Below, piece by piece: positions 20,513 through 31,899 of a DNA stretch of 64,000 nucleotides. How positions within the stretch are numbered: the stretch's first letter is position 1; the number at the start of each line of letters is the position of its first letter. Both the position numbers and the translations under genes were made by a program. The notes under the pieces are model-generated. The model did no database searches and was not told where the DNA came from. It saw only the letters and a program-made list of their open reading frames with translations. Source of the stretch: Gyromitra esculenta (taxonomy: Eukaryota > Ascomycota > Pezizomycetes > Pezizales > Discinaceae); NCBI GenBank assembly GCA_038503075.1, contig JBCAML010000011.1:682001-746000 (forward strand), read 5' to 3'.

Positions 20513-21822
20513 ATGAAGATTGCAGTCTATTCCTCAAAGAAGGCATGTCCCCACCATGCATCCCCCGCTTATCGATAAGCGTATCTCTGTTTTATGCAAG
20601 ATTCGGTTCTGACGGCTCGAGCAGTACGATATCAACTCGTTCAACGAGTGCAACCACAGCACAGACCTAGAACTGCTCTTTCTCGACGTCCGTCTGGATC
20701 ACACCACTCTTGCCCTTGCAGCGAATCACGACGCAGTGTGTATCTTCGTCAACGACACCTGTAATGAAGAAGTTCTCGAAGGATTAGCAAAGCTCAATGT
20801 GGTGGGTGGCATAAAAACCCCCACTAATCCAAAAAAACTCCTTCCCTCCTTCCAACCCCAAAAACTAATCGTTACCAATATGAATAGAAATACGTCGCTC
20901 TTCGTTGCGCCGGTTTTAATAACGTTGACCTCCACGCCGCTGCCCGTCTCGGCATTCATGTCGTCCGTGTCCCAGCCTACTCCCCCGAAGCTGTCGCCGA
21001 GTTCGCCGTCGGCATGATCATGACAATCGTGCGTAAATACCACAAAGCCTACACCCGTGTCCGCGAGGGCAACTTCCTCCTCGACGGACTCTTGGGGTTC
21101 AATCTCAAAGGAAAAACAATCGGCATCGTCGGTACTGGGAAGATTGGACTGTTGACGGGGAAGATTCTATCCCGTGGGTTTGAGAGCAATGTTATTGCTT
21201 ACGATATATTTCATCATCACCAGGCGGGAGAGTTTGGTATCACGTATGTAGAGAGCTTGGAGGAACTGCTGGGGAAGGCGGATATTGTGTCACTCCATTG
21301 CCCACTTATGGAGGAGACAAAGTATATAATCAATGAGAAAACGCTTGGGCAGATGAAGAAGGGAGCGTATTTGATTAATACAAGTAGAGGGGCGTTGATC
21401 GATACTAGTGCGCTGATTGGGTAAGCAGGAAATCTTCCTCGATTTGGTAATGTAGGTTTTGTCTAACTGGTTGGTTTTTTTTATAGAGCTTTGAAATCAG
21501 GGCATCTGGGTGCGGTGGGGCTCGATGTATATGAGAAAGAGTCTGCATACTTCTTTGCCGATGGAAGCTCTAAGATTATCTATGACGATAACTTTGCCCG
21601 TCTGCTCTCGTTCTACAACGTCTTTGTTAGGTACGTCTCTCCTCCCCTTTTTTCACGCAATAGGAACTAACATCCATTCCTTCCTACAGCGGGCATCAAG
21701 CTTTCTTAACAGTCGAAGCCTTGAAAAACATCGCTGAAACTACGTTGGCGAACCTCGAGCAATTGGCTAATGATCAGCCATGCGCTAATGTTGTCAAGCC
21801 TCAACAGATGGGTCTGTATTGA
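20513..21822 (+). CDS. D-lactate dehydrogenase-like NAD 2-hydroxyacid dehydrogenase, five exons
   Basis: Probably interconverts a D-2-hydroxyacid (D-lactate type) and its 2-keto acid with NAD, in the cytosol. Exons: 20513-20542, 20625-20801, 20888-21420, 21487-21630, 21690-21822; 338 residues, the usual length. It begins [10 protein letters not shown] and continues YDINSF, as in bacterial LdhA relatives. Further marks are [18 protein letters not shown], the Rossmann motif GIVGTGKIG near 148, the catalytic Arg in NTSRGALID near 235, Glu in LDVYEKE near 264 and the catalytic His in SGHQAF (about 297). The first intron starts GC, not GT (AAG|GCATGT), with CTGAC branch site and CAG acceptor; no GT alternative keeps frame. 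The D-lactate preference is inferred from overall similarity. Confidence 0.92.
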
Positions 21823-24356
21823 TGATACGCTGTAAATGAAAGTTGTATTCGGAGCGGTTGGTGGTTTAGATTTGCGAATGATACCCAGTTTCAGTTTGTT
21901 CTTGTTCGAAGCTAGAGGGAATTCCGTGGTACCATGGTATCCGTTTACAGGATTAGCGAAGGCTCTTAGGTTGTTAGATTTGAATCAATCTCCACGCCGC
22001 ATAATTTTATCGAGTGATAATTTGTGATGTTACGATGTGTCCTCTCTTTACATATCCTGCTTTGAGGCCTGCTGAACACGCAGTTTCAGGGTTTAAAAGG
22101 AGTTCATGCGAGATGCTGTGTGATTGGAGACTAATTGTTAGAGCTAATTTTCGCCAATCTCCAACCGTTGATATAACATTCTACCAATCCTTCAATAGCC
22201 AATTCCCCAACGGCTCGAAAACTAACTAATTCGCCATTAGCTGCTTGCGTGGGCTCTCGTACCAGCTGGTGAATCGTTATTGTTATATCGAATTTTCTAT
22301 CTTATCCCCTCCCCTAAAGAGCAATTACCCGACATCCTCGCTGACTGTTGGGTTTGGTATATTAGGGATAAATACATGATTCAAAACCTCAAACTCTTCG
22401 CTAGCATTTAGGAGCTTCTAGGTATTAAATTTAGAGAGGTTTGGCTCTTATTACTGACGATTCCAATGACTGGATAAAGCCAATACTACTCAACGCTCGT
22501 TCGTGACTAGTCCATGTCGGAGTACAACCAAATTGTGTCCTTATCACAGGGGGAGATTTGGTGATTCCGAACAGATGGGATATATAGTATTGATTTCACA
22601 CGGATACTGCTAGGGCAAATCTCATACAAAACTTCGATACAGGGACACAGAACAGTAAGGGTCGGACAAAAAAGATTCATGTGGCTGGTACTAACTCCAT
22701 TTTACAAAAATTTATCCCCAGCCATGCGCTCTTGGAAAAAATAAAAATAAAACCTAGAACAGGAAAGCATTGAGTCTAAGTGACAAAACGAGTCTCGCCC
22801 CAATATTGGCAACAGTGAATTCCAAAACTCAAAGCTACATATACATCCTACCAAATCTTCTAGCACTGAGCGGTTCATACGGCGAGAACGGCAGCCCATG
22901 TTTCACCACGCAAAACCAACACTAGCGCAGCTATGCCATCCCATTCACTGCTATGAGAGGTTCGCTGGGTTTAAATCTTGTGTCAATAACTTAGATGGCA
23001 TCGCTAGTTACAGCAGGGATGAAGAACGTAATTTATGCTACACTGATTGAGCCTAGCGTATTTAATCGATCTTGGACACGGTACGGTAGTGGGATGAACT
23101 AAGACGTGTACTACTACATTATATTTGCAACCCAGTGTTTCATATACGCGGACGTACATACAAGACACTGATAAAGCGTCAGATGCAATAAGTTTTCTTC
23201 GAATAGAGGAGAGAAAGTACATGTACTATATTACAATCGCATATAGACTTCATGGCCATGGAAGCGGCGTCATGGCATCAACGAAGTGGCTTATGGATGT
23301 TTGTATACTGACAAAATGTTTCAACTATAATACATGTAGTTATATTATTTCTTGACTCATCGATCCAGAGGAAGTGCCGACGAGTGAGATAATGGCTTGA
23401 GGGATCTTAGGTCAGGGCTTTGTCGTCAAGCACCTAAAAATAGTTTATATGCGCCGCACAGCTGCGCCTGGGGAATCTGGGTAATTACGCTGCTCTGACA
23501 CCCGAAAAGGGTATTCGGTCCCGTTACTTAATTGGACTGTCAATGATAGTTCAACTAGATTATTGTGCCAAAGTAGAATCTCTCAAGCATATATAGGGTA
23601 GCATAACGATTTACATCAAAATCCATTATGAACTACTATTAAGTTTCAAACAAACAAAAAGGCCAATACTGCGTAGCTAGGAACTTGAACCCAAAACCAG
23701 TAATCACAAAATGTCGCACATTTTCAATCGCCCAAGATCAGCCCGCGAGCCATTAATTCACATCAAAGTAGAACGCATTGTCAACCCTTGTCTCAATATT
23801 TATGTTTTCTGACCAGCTGTCTGTCAAGTGATTTGATTCGCAACCAATTCAATTCGTAATAGAAGTCTAGGCAGAACCCTAAAGCGTGTAATGAGGATGA
23901 AAACACACGCCTAGGAGCACTAAAGTAGACTTGAACCGCTCCTAGAGTACACGTATCATAGAGAGAGATATGGACATGCTCCCAGAGTCGGATCGGAGAT
24001 AAGCTATTGTACAGCTACATGTACGTGCCCTAGACATCCGCAGGAATGGAAACAGGACTGAAAACGTCACAAAGATAGGTAACTAGAGCCGTGAAATACA
24101 TATGCATTGCCAACTACCTGCCCGGAAGCCAGCGCGAACACAAAGGAGGGGGGAGGCTCCTATGCCAAATGAAAGTAGAAATAAGATCATGTGAGTGAAG
24201 CGACATCAAGCGAGACATCAAGCGTGAAATGTGCAAGTACATCCGGCAAGTGGAGGAAGGAAATCCTGGCAAGCCCTACGCACGAGTAGGTTAAACTGTA
24301 CTTATCCCTGATCGGTAATAGGGAAAGACACGATGTATGTCTTTCGTGCGCATCAT

Positions 24357-24521
24357 GTATACTCGGGGCAGGAATTTAGTACCTGAACATGCAAGTAGCA
24401 TGTAGGGTTTCCTAGCCAGCCAGAAAGCTGAAATTCACCTTAACTACCCTCCAATAGACCAAGATCGACCCTCCAGCAGCTTGCATGTTCGGATACTAAA
24501 ATGCCTGCCCCGAGTACGAGC
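24357..24521. repeat. Imperfect inverted repeat (foldback)
   Basis: Positions 24357-24399 and the reverse complement of 24476-24521 align with few differences, sharing TACTCGGGGCAGG and GAACATGCAAG. Weaker pairing continues on both sides, so the palindrome may span about 24330-24545. The 76-bp centre has no gene. It could be a MITE/foldback remnant or a hairpin-forming transcript; nothing here distinguishes them. Confidence 0.7.
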
Positions 24522-24835
24522 AGACGAATCCAAGTACATGCGGATCTTAACGCATTCGCTTATGATTCTTGACAAGGAGAGATATATCCCCACCCTAGCG
24601 AGCTTTCGCTACATTTCCCAATTTATGCCAGGAAATACCACTCAAGAGAGAATTGAAGAGAGAGATACAAGCGCAGTCGCGGATCCGCGCGGGCATCGAG
24701 TAAAAGGCATGAGGAGACGCAGAGCGAACTATGCGACGGAGATATTCTCTCTTCCAAGTAAGCTCGCCATGCCGTAGCACCGGTAACGCACCGTCGCTTC
24801 CGGAAATGTCGTCAGTACATGTAGTTCAAGATCAC

Positions 24836-24866
24836 GAGAGAGAGAGAGAGAGAGAGCGCGCGCGCC
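24836..24866. repeat. (GA)n followed by (CG)n tract
   Basis: About ten GA units run directly into five CG units, a simple-sequence tract in the gene desert. Confidence 0.85.
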
Positions 24867-27800
24867 GGGCATCTGCAGTTCCTATTCTCTTGCTTTCAGA
24901 TGTGTATGTCGTCTGCCGGTGGGGCGGCGGTAGCTTAGCGATCTCGCCCCTTGCGTATTTTGTGTCCAGTAAACCAACCAGTGGTCCTACACTTATCTCG
25001 TTAACCTTAATCTGACAGCGGAGCTTCTCTCTTTCGTCAAGGGTGCTGTTCTGGTATCTCATCTTGCCACGAGTTCGGAAATGTCTCATCCTGCAGAATA
25101 ATCGCGTATCTTTAGCCATGGCCAATGTTTAGAGTAGAATTATGGAGGTACCAGGAGGGTCCCTCGTTGTTCCTGCAGTGCTCGTTCCTGGCAATTTGTC
25201 CTAATCAAGACATGTAACATCTCCCCATCAACCTCTCTTTGGTCAACCCAAGCATTGGCGAGCAAGCCAATGATCGCTGCAACGCTTATAGTATTCAGAA
25301 CCCGGCTACTCTACTGCAGCCGAAGAGAGCGAATAAAAAGGTCAATCTTGCCAAAACGAGCCAATTAATGTGCGTGCATATAGTTATACCGATATTGCGA
25401 CATTTAGGTACATTGTAGTACAACCCCACTCCTCGCTACCTAGAGACAAAATGCACTTTTTGTTATCCCCCCCTTGCGACTTACACCAATTGTTCGCACG
25501 TACACCGGCAACCACTGGTACCTGTAAACAACAGGCTCTATGACGTGGTTCAATTGCCAGCCGTAACTATGGTTATAACGCATGTTATATTACAAATAAG
25601 CACAGTTGTATACATGCTTCCCTTCCTTATCCTTTTTCTTCACTCGAATACATGCGGGTCGGTACCGAGTTCCGGTACCGGTGTATTATCTCATGATAGT
25701 ACAGCAAGATCGTGGGTACCGTACGTGCTCATCGTAGACGGGCCACGTTGTCGCGATTTTGCAAGATTGGAAGGGGGGGGTTGGGGGAAAAAAGCAATAC
25801 CTTAAATGTTACTTTTTTTTTCTCTTGTGCTCTGTGAAGAGTTTTCCGGAGGGGCCTTGGAATTGTCATGGGTATGCGATGCGGTGTCGGTCCCATATTG
25901 CGGAGTGGATCCTTTTGGGGGGGGGATTCTGCGTGTGGCTTCAGAAGGAGACGGGCATACGGCTGATTTTTTTTCTTCTCCTGGTCGAGGGGGAGGATTC
26001 AGCCGTATTGCTTGGTAGAATTGGCGAAAAAGTTGGTTTGTTAGTAAGAAAGTATTGTTTCGCAGTCACTCTACCACTAGAACAAGGCTAGAGGAAACGG
26101 CAGGCATTATACTCGGCGGCGTTTGCCGGTAATAAAGTACTTGTTAGATTGGATTAATCTCAGCCCGCTTGTGTTTTCTGCTCTACTGCAATTACCACTG
26201 GGTAGTATATAATCGGTTTGTATCGTAGCAGGTTAAAACAATTCGTAATCAATCCCACTTGCCATTTGCGCCCTTAACTAGGAGGGTTTGGTGTCTGTGC
26301 TTGCAACTGTGTCTCCCTCGGCAGTGTTTCTCGAAACGCTGGCGCATAGGCGAGGGAAAAACGTTCTCGGTCTCAGGCCGACGCGTGTATGGTCTCTGGT
26401 TGACTCTTCGGCTTGAATTGGTTTGTTTGTCTGGATGTTCTTTTGGCTACAGTGCTGCGGGGGTGAAAACTGGTTTTGGGAAAAGAGGAGTCTTCTGCAT
26501 GGCGCATAAGGCAAGAGGTAAAATGCGGTTTTTCTAAGGTGGGCTTTTCCAAAGGCGATTCCGAGGAGGTCGAGTCGTTTGCTGCTGCTGCTGCTGTTTT
26601 GGCAGTTCATGTTTGATCTATTCCTGATCTGATTGCGAGTTCAGGATGGAACGTGTATCGATTAGTTGACGGATTTAGAAATATTTTCTCCGTCTCTATG
26701 TACGCATCCCGCGGGCTGTAAGCAAATTCCAAGCGTCCCAGAGTATTAGTTTGTTCCTGAGTAAGATGCAAATTTCGCTGGGGCTGGAGAGAGAGCACTG
26801 TGCACAGTCTCCCTCCGAGACGTGAGGCTTCGATCTATGACTCTGGATACCGGAACGAGGGTACTACTTGGAACTGGGCTGCTGCTTCGTCAGGATGGGT
26901 AAGTCGCAATCCCGAGTTGGCTCTGATTAGTTGGACTTGCCGTATCGCTACCCACCATCCCTGCAATGCTTTTATCCCAGCACTCAGCTATCTAATATCC
27001 TTCCAGGCAAGGTCAAGAATCACGCACGCAAGAAAGAAAGTCTAAAACCTCCGAGACTTACGTGGCCCGACAGCACGGGGCGCACGGGCGAGGGCCGATT
27101 GAACCGAAACGGGTCTGGACACACGCGCGGATTTGCATCGAATCCAGCAGCGGCGGCGGGTGGGCATCAGGAGCTGGGGATCTCGAGGATCAGAGAGCAG
27201 CGCGAAGCGTGACGGCTCATCAGGGCAAAGGGATGGAGGGAAGAGAAAAAATAAAAGAAAAGGAAAAAAAAACCCACCAACCCACCCCTGGCGCTGCAGG
27301 AACAATGTTTCCTGGTAACGCATGGTAGAAAAGCCACCAATCACGACCACAGGCTGTCCGGCAAATAATGTCAGGTACAGGAAGTGGCGTTTTCTTTTTT
27401 CCACTCCATGTTCCTTGACCGTTGATTGTTGGCGTGCTAGACTATTTATGATTTTTTCTTTGTTTTCGTCTTGCCGTTGTTTCTAACACCAACGACAGAG
27501 TGTTTGGGCGAATGACTCACCAGAAAGGGCCATTCTACGATAATAGAAATGGCTTTTCAGAGCTGGTGATGCTGTTGTTATACTGGTAATAAGCAAATGG
27601 AAGTAAAGCAGGAAGGAGAGTGAGCAGCAGAATTCCAGCAAGCGTCTTTGCGGGAACTTCTCACTCGTGAATTCCGTAAAGCTTGGTTGTGCAACTCGGA
27701 ATGAGGAGCGGGCAAGCAGATTGGCGCCAGGTACCAAAAAGGCAACCAAAAAAGTGCGACAGTGGTGAGCGCTACTCTGGAGCGGCAACGCCGCAGGGGA

Positions 27801-28492
27801 GGGACGATAGAGGGACCTGTACTCGTACCTCTCAGAAACGAGCGGTGGAAACACAGACACAGACCACAGTACTCCACACGTATGCGTATGCATGCATTGC
27901 ATTACATAAGTACGTGCAAACATACATGTTCATGTATGTACCTCCATGGACCGTACACCCAGGCGAACCCATTCGTCCACCCGCACAGCGGACAGGATAC
28001 CCACGCTTACGCTTCCCGAATCCCAACTAGAATGGCTTCGTTTGCGGTTCCATACAAAGCAGCAGGCCACAGCGTTGGTTCTGCACCGTTGCTTGCTGCC
28101 TGCTATTGTTCTGAGTTTAAAGCAGGGCAGCCCCCTCGCTTCATCGTCCCTCCTCTTCCTCTTTCCCCTCCACAGCCATCTTCTCATCCCCCCTCCTGGT
28201 GCAGCTTGTCTCTCAGCTCCTACCCTCCCTTTGTCCTTTTGAATTTGCTTTGCATATTGCTATCGTCATTCCTTTCAATCATACCAGATTATCCACTCGT
28301 TTGCTTTGATAGCAAGATAGAAAGTAGCTCTCAGGTGATACGCCAGCTTTACGCCAAAGCCAAACAAAGCGAATCCGAATATCCTGTCATTCTATATAGC
28401 AGAAGCCTTCGAATCAATTATATGATTCCTCGAACTTGAAGCTACATCATCACTCAACTGCATATTCGGAAACAAAATTTTTATCAACAAAA

Positions 28493-29803
28493 ATGATTTC
28501 TTCAAAAGTTGCTAGCTTGGTGCTGGCCTTCTTGCTAACCCTCCAAATTGCCGTTGCTCAACCTCATGGTGAGAGTTTCTTTATCCAATTGTTTCTTATA
28601 ATTTCTGATACTAATTATATTCTTGTAGGGAAACGACACATTAACCGCAGAGATGAAGTGGTTTACCGGACCGTGGTTGTATATGTTGATCAAAACGGCA
28701 ACACCCTTGATCCTGCCCAGTACAACCACCCAGCGACCTCAACTACCCCAACCACTACTCCTGCTGCCGTAGTTCCCACAGCTCAGCCCACCACATCCAC
28801 TCTCGCTGCTCCTGTGTCTTCTGCCCCCACAGCGTCTTCTGTCCCCGCTGCATCAACTCTAGATACCTCAGGCTCAACCGATAAGAGCGTCGCGTTCTCT
28901 GGATTGAGCAAGCCTGGAATCGCCTACAACCCATACTACGACAATGGACAATGCAAGACTCCCGCCGACATCGATGCCGATTTGGCAAAGCTTGCGTCCT
29001 TTGGCGTGATCCGTATTTATGACCTTAGCTGCGATCAGGTCATGAATGTCACCACTGCCGCCGCAGCCCGTGGGATGCAAGTTTACATCGGCGTCCCCAA
29101 CTCCCAAATCGCAAACACCGCCGCGGCCGTTGCCCAAATTATCAAAGAAGTTGCTGGTAGATGGGCTGCAGTCTATGCCATCTCTATCGGGAACGAGTTG
29201 GTTACTGGCGGTCAAATGGATGCTGGTACTATCTCGGGTTTGGTTAATCAGTCTCGCACTACCCTTAGGGGGGCTGGATACAACGGCCCCGTCGTTACTA
29301 CTGAGGCCTGGGTCACCTATATTCAAGCTGGGAACTCGGCCCTGTGCTCCTGCTCCGATTTTATCGCAGCCAACTGCCATCCTTTCTTCGATTCAAACGT
29401 TAAGGCGAATGGGTCTGGCCAGTTTGTTTTGGACTCGGTTAACAAGATCAAGAACTCTTGTAGTGGGAAGGAGGTCATCATCACTGGTGGGTTTATTTTC
29501 ATACCCTACTTTTGAGAAATGGAATTGCTAACTATACGCAGAAACCGGTTGGCCCCATCAAGGAAATGTCTTCAACCAGGCCGTCCCGGGTCTTCCAGAG
29601 CAGCAAGCCGCACTGCAAACGATCCATAGTAGCTTGCCCTCCGGTGTTTTCTATTTCTCATCATTTGACGCTGCCTGGAAGGTGGATAACGCTGGCACTT
29701 ACGGTACTGAAAAGGTTAGTTGAAAATTCATCTGAGAAAAAGTTATACTTGACTAACCACTCTATAGTATTGGGGTATCCAATTTTTTTCTATATTCAAT
29801 TAG
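28493..29803 (+). CDS. Secreted GH17 glucan 1,3-beta-glucosidase/transferase, four exons
   Basis: Acts on cell-wall beta-1,3-glucan outside the cell, like yeast Scw4/Scw10/Bgl2 enzymes. Exons: 28493-28568, 28629-29486, 29542-29714, 29768-29803; 380 residues. A signal peptide (1-22, MISSKVASLVLAFLLTLQ) is followed by a KR site near 29, typical of Kex2 processing. A Ser/Thr/Pro/Ala-rich linker (about 70-125) should be O-mannosylated. The catalytic barrel starts SKPGIAYNPYYDNGQCK. The proton donor is Glu in ISIGNELV (about 218) and the nucleophile is Glu in ETGWPHQGN (about 312, split by intron 2). It ends shortly after YWGIQF; no GPI signal is seen, so it is probably secreted or wall-bound. Family assignment is firm; the exact substrate is not. 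Confidence 0.93.
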
Positions 29804-31737
29804 TCTTTGGGCGTGGATTGAGTTCGCCATCCGTCTTTCTTTGTTTTCCTTTTCAGATAGTGCTTTTATCTGTTTAAGGGGCGTTTTTTTTCACGAATTT
29901 CTTTCTGTTTCTCTTCGTTGGCTTGCCTGCTACCCATCGAACTGGAACTACGACAGTTAAAATCCATGGGCACGGCGGAAGGAACGGCTTAAAGCTGAAT
30001 CTTGACGGTTTGGTTGAGGCTACCCTCACCCATTTGTACGACAAAAAATGTCATTTTCAACTTTACTAGAGGGTACACAACAAAAGCTATGATACAGGAT
30101 GGGAAGATGGGAGGTTATTTTTTTCTTTTATGTTTTCCTACCTTTTTTTACCTGGCGTAATGGGGTGGATAAATTATAGATATGAGATAGGATAGGGGGT
30201 CACTCATTTAACTTCGGTTGTATATACTTGGATTGTAACCTTTAAATACGGCCTGGAAAAAAAAAAAAGCTGTTATTAAAAACAAAACAGAAAGAATGAA
30301 CTTCTTTTAGTGATTATCTTCAAGATTTTCCAATGCGTAAATGAATTCTACTATTACTACTTCAGGATTTTCCGTTGGGTGAACACGGAGTTCGAGAATG
30401 ATATATTCGTAACGGGCGGGTTTCAACTAGCGAGGTTCCACAGAATTGCTTTTTTATTAAATTATTTACGATGCCGGAGATCCGCGGCCGTGCCCCTATT
30501 TCTTTTTGTAGAAATGGGCGAAAAGGAATACTGGCAAAGGAGCAGATGCAGTGAACAGGGTTTTAAGATGAGAGGATTCGGTTCATCTTGCATGGTGGTA
30601 TGGTAAGGCATTCTCCGAGGATAAGATTGTTTATCGACGTATCTACATATGTATGTGGGTTGTTATCTTTTGGGTATTCCGTTGGGATCACACCAAACGT
30701 TATAGATATCACTAACCTTTGTGGGGGTAATGTGTGATTGAGATCATTGACACGCGTGGCTTGAGGAAAGTTTAATCGTTAGGTTTAACTTCTTTGATAT
30801 TGCAGATGGGGGAGATAAGGATGATAGGGATGATAAGGCAATTGTTGAATTGAGTTTTGGGGGGTGGGGGGGTTTATTGATATTTTGTGTAAAGTAGTAT
30901 GTAGGTGGAGAATAAAAGAATAAAGGGGAGGAGGTCATTATTATACCCATACTTTCTTCTTCCCTACACGTACCCCGTAAACTGCATGTATACATAAATG
31001 TAGTCTCATCATGTCTATTAGCGGCTGACATGTAACTTGCTTTCATCGCGCGGCCAGATTATAGTACAAGGGGGGTTTTTTTGGGGGGGAGGAGGTACGC
31101 GTTAAGCTATGGCTAGCGTATGGTGAGATAACTCCGCTACCCGCTGGACTATTGACACTACGCGTATCTATGAAGGAGGTTTGCGTATGTAGTGTTTGGT
31201 TTGGGTCACCTGGATTTCTATACCCCACCTGGACAGGAGTTTAATCTGGCTTTGAGACTAGTATTTACTATCGAATGGCTTTTTGTTTAGGCTGAGACTG
31301 GATTGTGGTAGGGCTAACTAGTTAAGGGAGGATGGTGTTAGGTTGTGCGCGGTGTGTTTTAATTGGGCTACTCGGGGGTACATTGACTAGATATAGCGAA
31401 GGGTTGGGGGGGGTACATGTAGTTGTATGTGTTGAGGGAATGGTCAGTTGAGATGGACGGATGGTTTGTGCCAGCTGAAATCCGAGTGGTGGTTGTGGTC
31501 TTTTGGTTGATTTTGTTGGCTTGGTTCCTGGAGCCAACGGCTGCAACATACCCACAAGCAGTGAGATGTGGTTGGCTCTGGAGGGTGCGAGTGATACAGC
31601 ATGCATCGAATAGGCGTGGAAACCAGTCAGGATATATCGCCAAAGCTTGCGGAGGCCATGAATCTAACCAACTACTGTAGCCATTTGGTCCCCACTTGAA
31701 GCCTCTCTGTATAAATCTACGACAAGCCACCGGTGTC

Positions 31738-31751
31738 TGGGTTAGGGTTGA
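31738..31751 (+). promoter_or_regulatory. Telobox-like motif upstream of ADE6
   Basis: GGGTTAGGGTTGAG lies about 150 bp before the ADE6 ATG. The same 14-mer is found at 47933-47946, in the promoter shared by the HAUS1-like and ankyrin genes. TTAGGG-repeat factors (Tbf1/Teb1 type) bind such sites in other ascomycetes; use here is inferred. Confidence 0.4.
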
Positions 31752-31819
31752 GATATATTTTGAGCCTCCCCCACCCAGCTGCCGTTATCGATAAGCAAAT
31801 TTTCACCCCTCCCCCGCCA

Positions 31820-31826
31820 TAAAAGT
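31820..31826 (+). promoter_or_regulatory. Possible TATA-like element of ADE6
   Basis: CATAAAA lies about 75 bp before the ATG at 31900 and just after a C-rich run. A weak match judged from position only. Confidence 0.25.
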
Positions 31827-31899
31827 GACCCCGCCATCTCTTCACATAGCCCGTCACTCGCCCTGCCCTCCTCACCCTAAGACTCTTCACCTACCAAAA

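Larger units (their letters stand above)
21823..28492. other. 6.7-kb gene desert
   Basis: No frame here could be tied to a family, and none shows a consistent exon chain. It contains four TACATGTA words (23218, 23331, 24016, 24816), a long imperfect palindrome around 24437, a (GA)n/(CG)n tract at 24836-24866, short GCT repeats near 26580-26594, and pyrimidine-rich DNA before the glucanase start (28130-28300). RNA genes other than tRNA could be missed by eye. Confidence 0.5.
29804..31899. other. Intergenic between the glucanase and ADE6
   Basis: No supported gene. An A12 run at about 30257-30268 follows a stretch (30200-30225) similar to the LINE 3' end. TACATGTAGTT occurs at 31414-31424. Near the ADE6 start lie a telobox-like GGGTTAGGGTTGAG (31738-31751) and TTATCGATAAGC (31785-31796). 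Overlapping opposite frames at 31322-31730 have no recognisable content. Confidence 0.45.

Noticed and set aside
23925..23960. B-box-like GCGGTTCAAGTC (minus strand) and a similar word near 61710
   Set aside because: Flanking bases do not form a T stem and no A box or acceptor stem is present, so no tRNA call.
27762..28439. 225-residue frame upstream of the glucanase
   Set aside because: Composition is random, it ends just before the real start, and it overlaps pyrimidine-rich leader DNA. More likely promoter/5' untranslated sequence.
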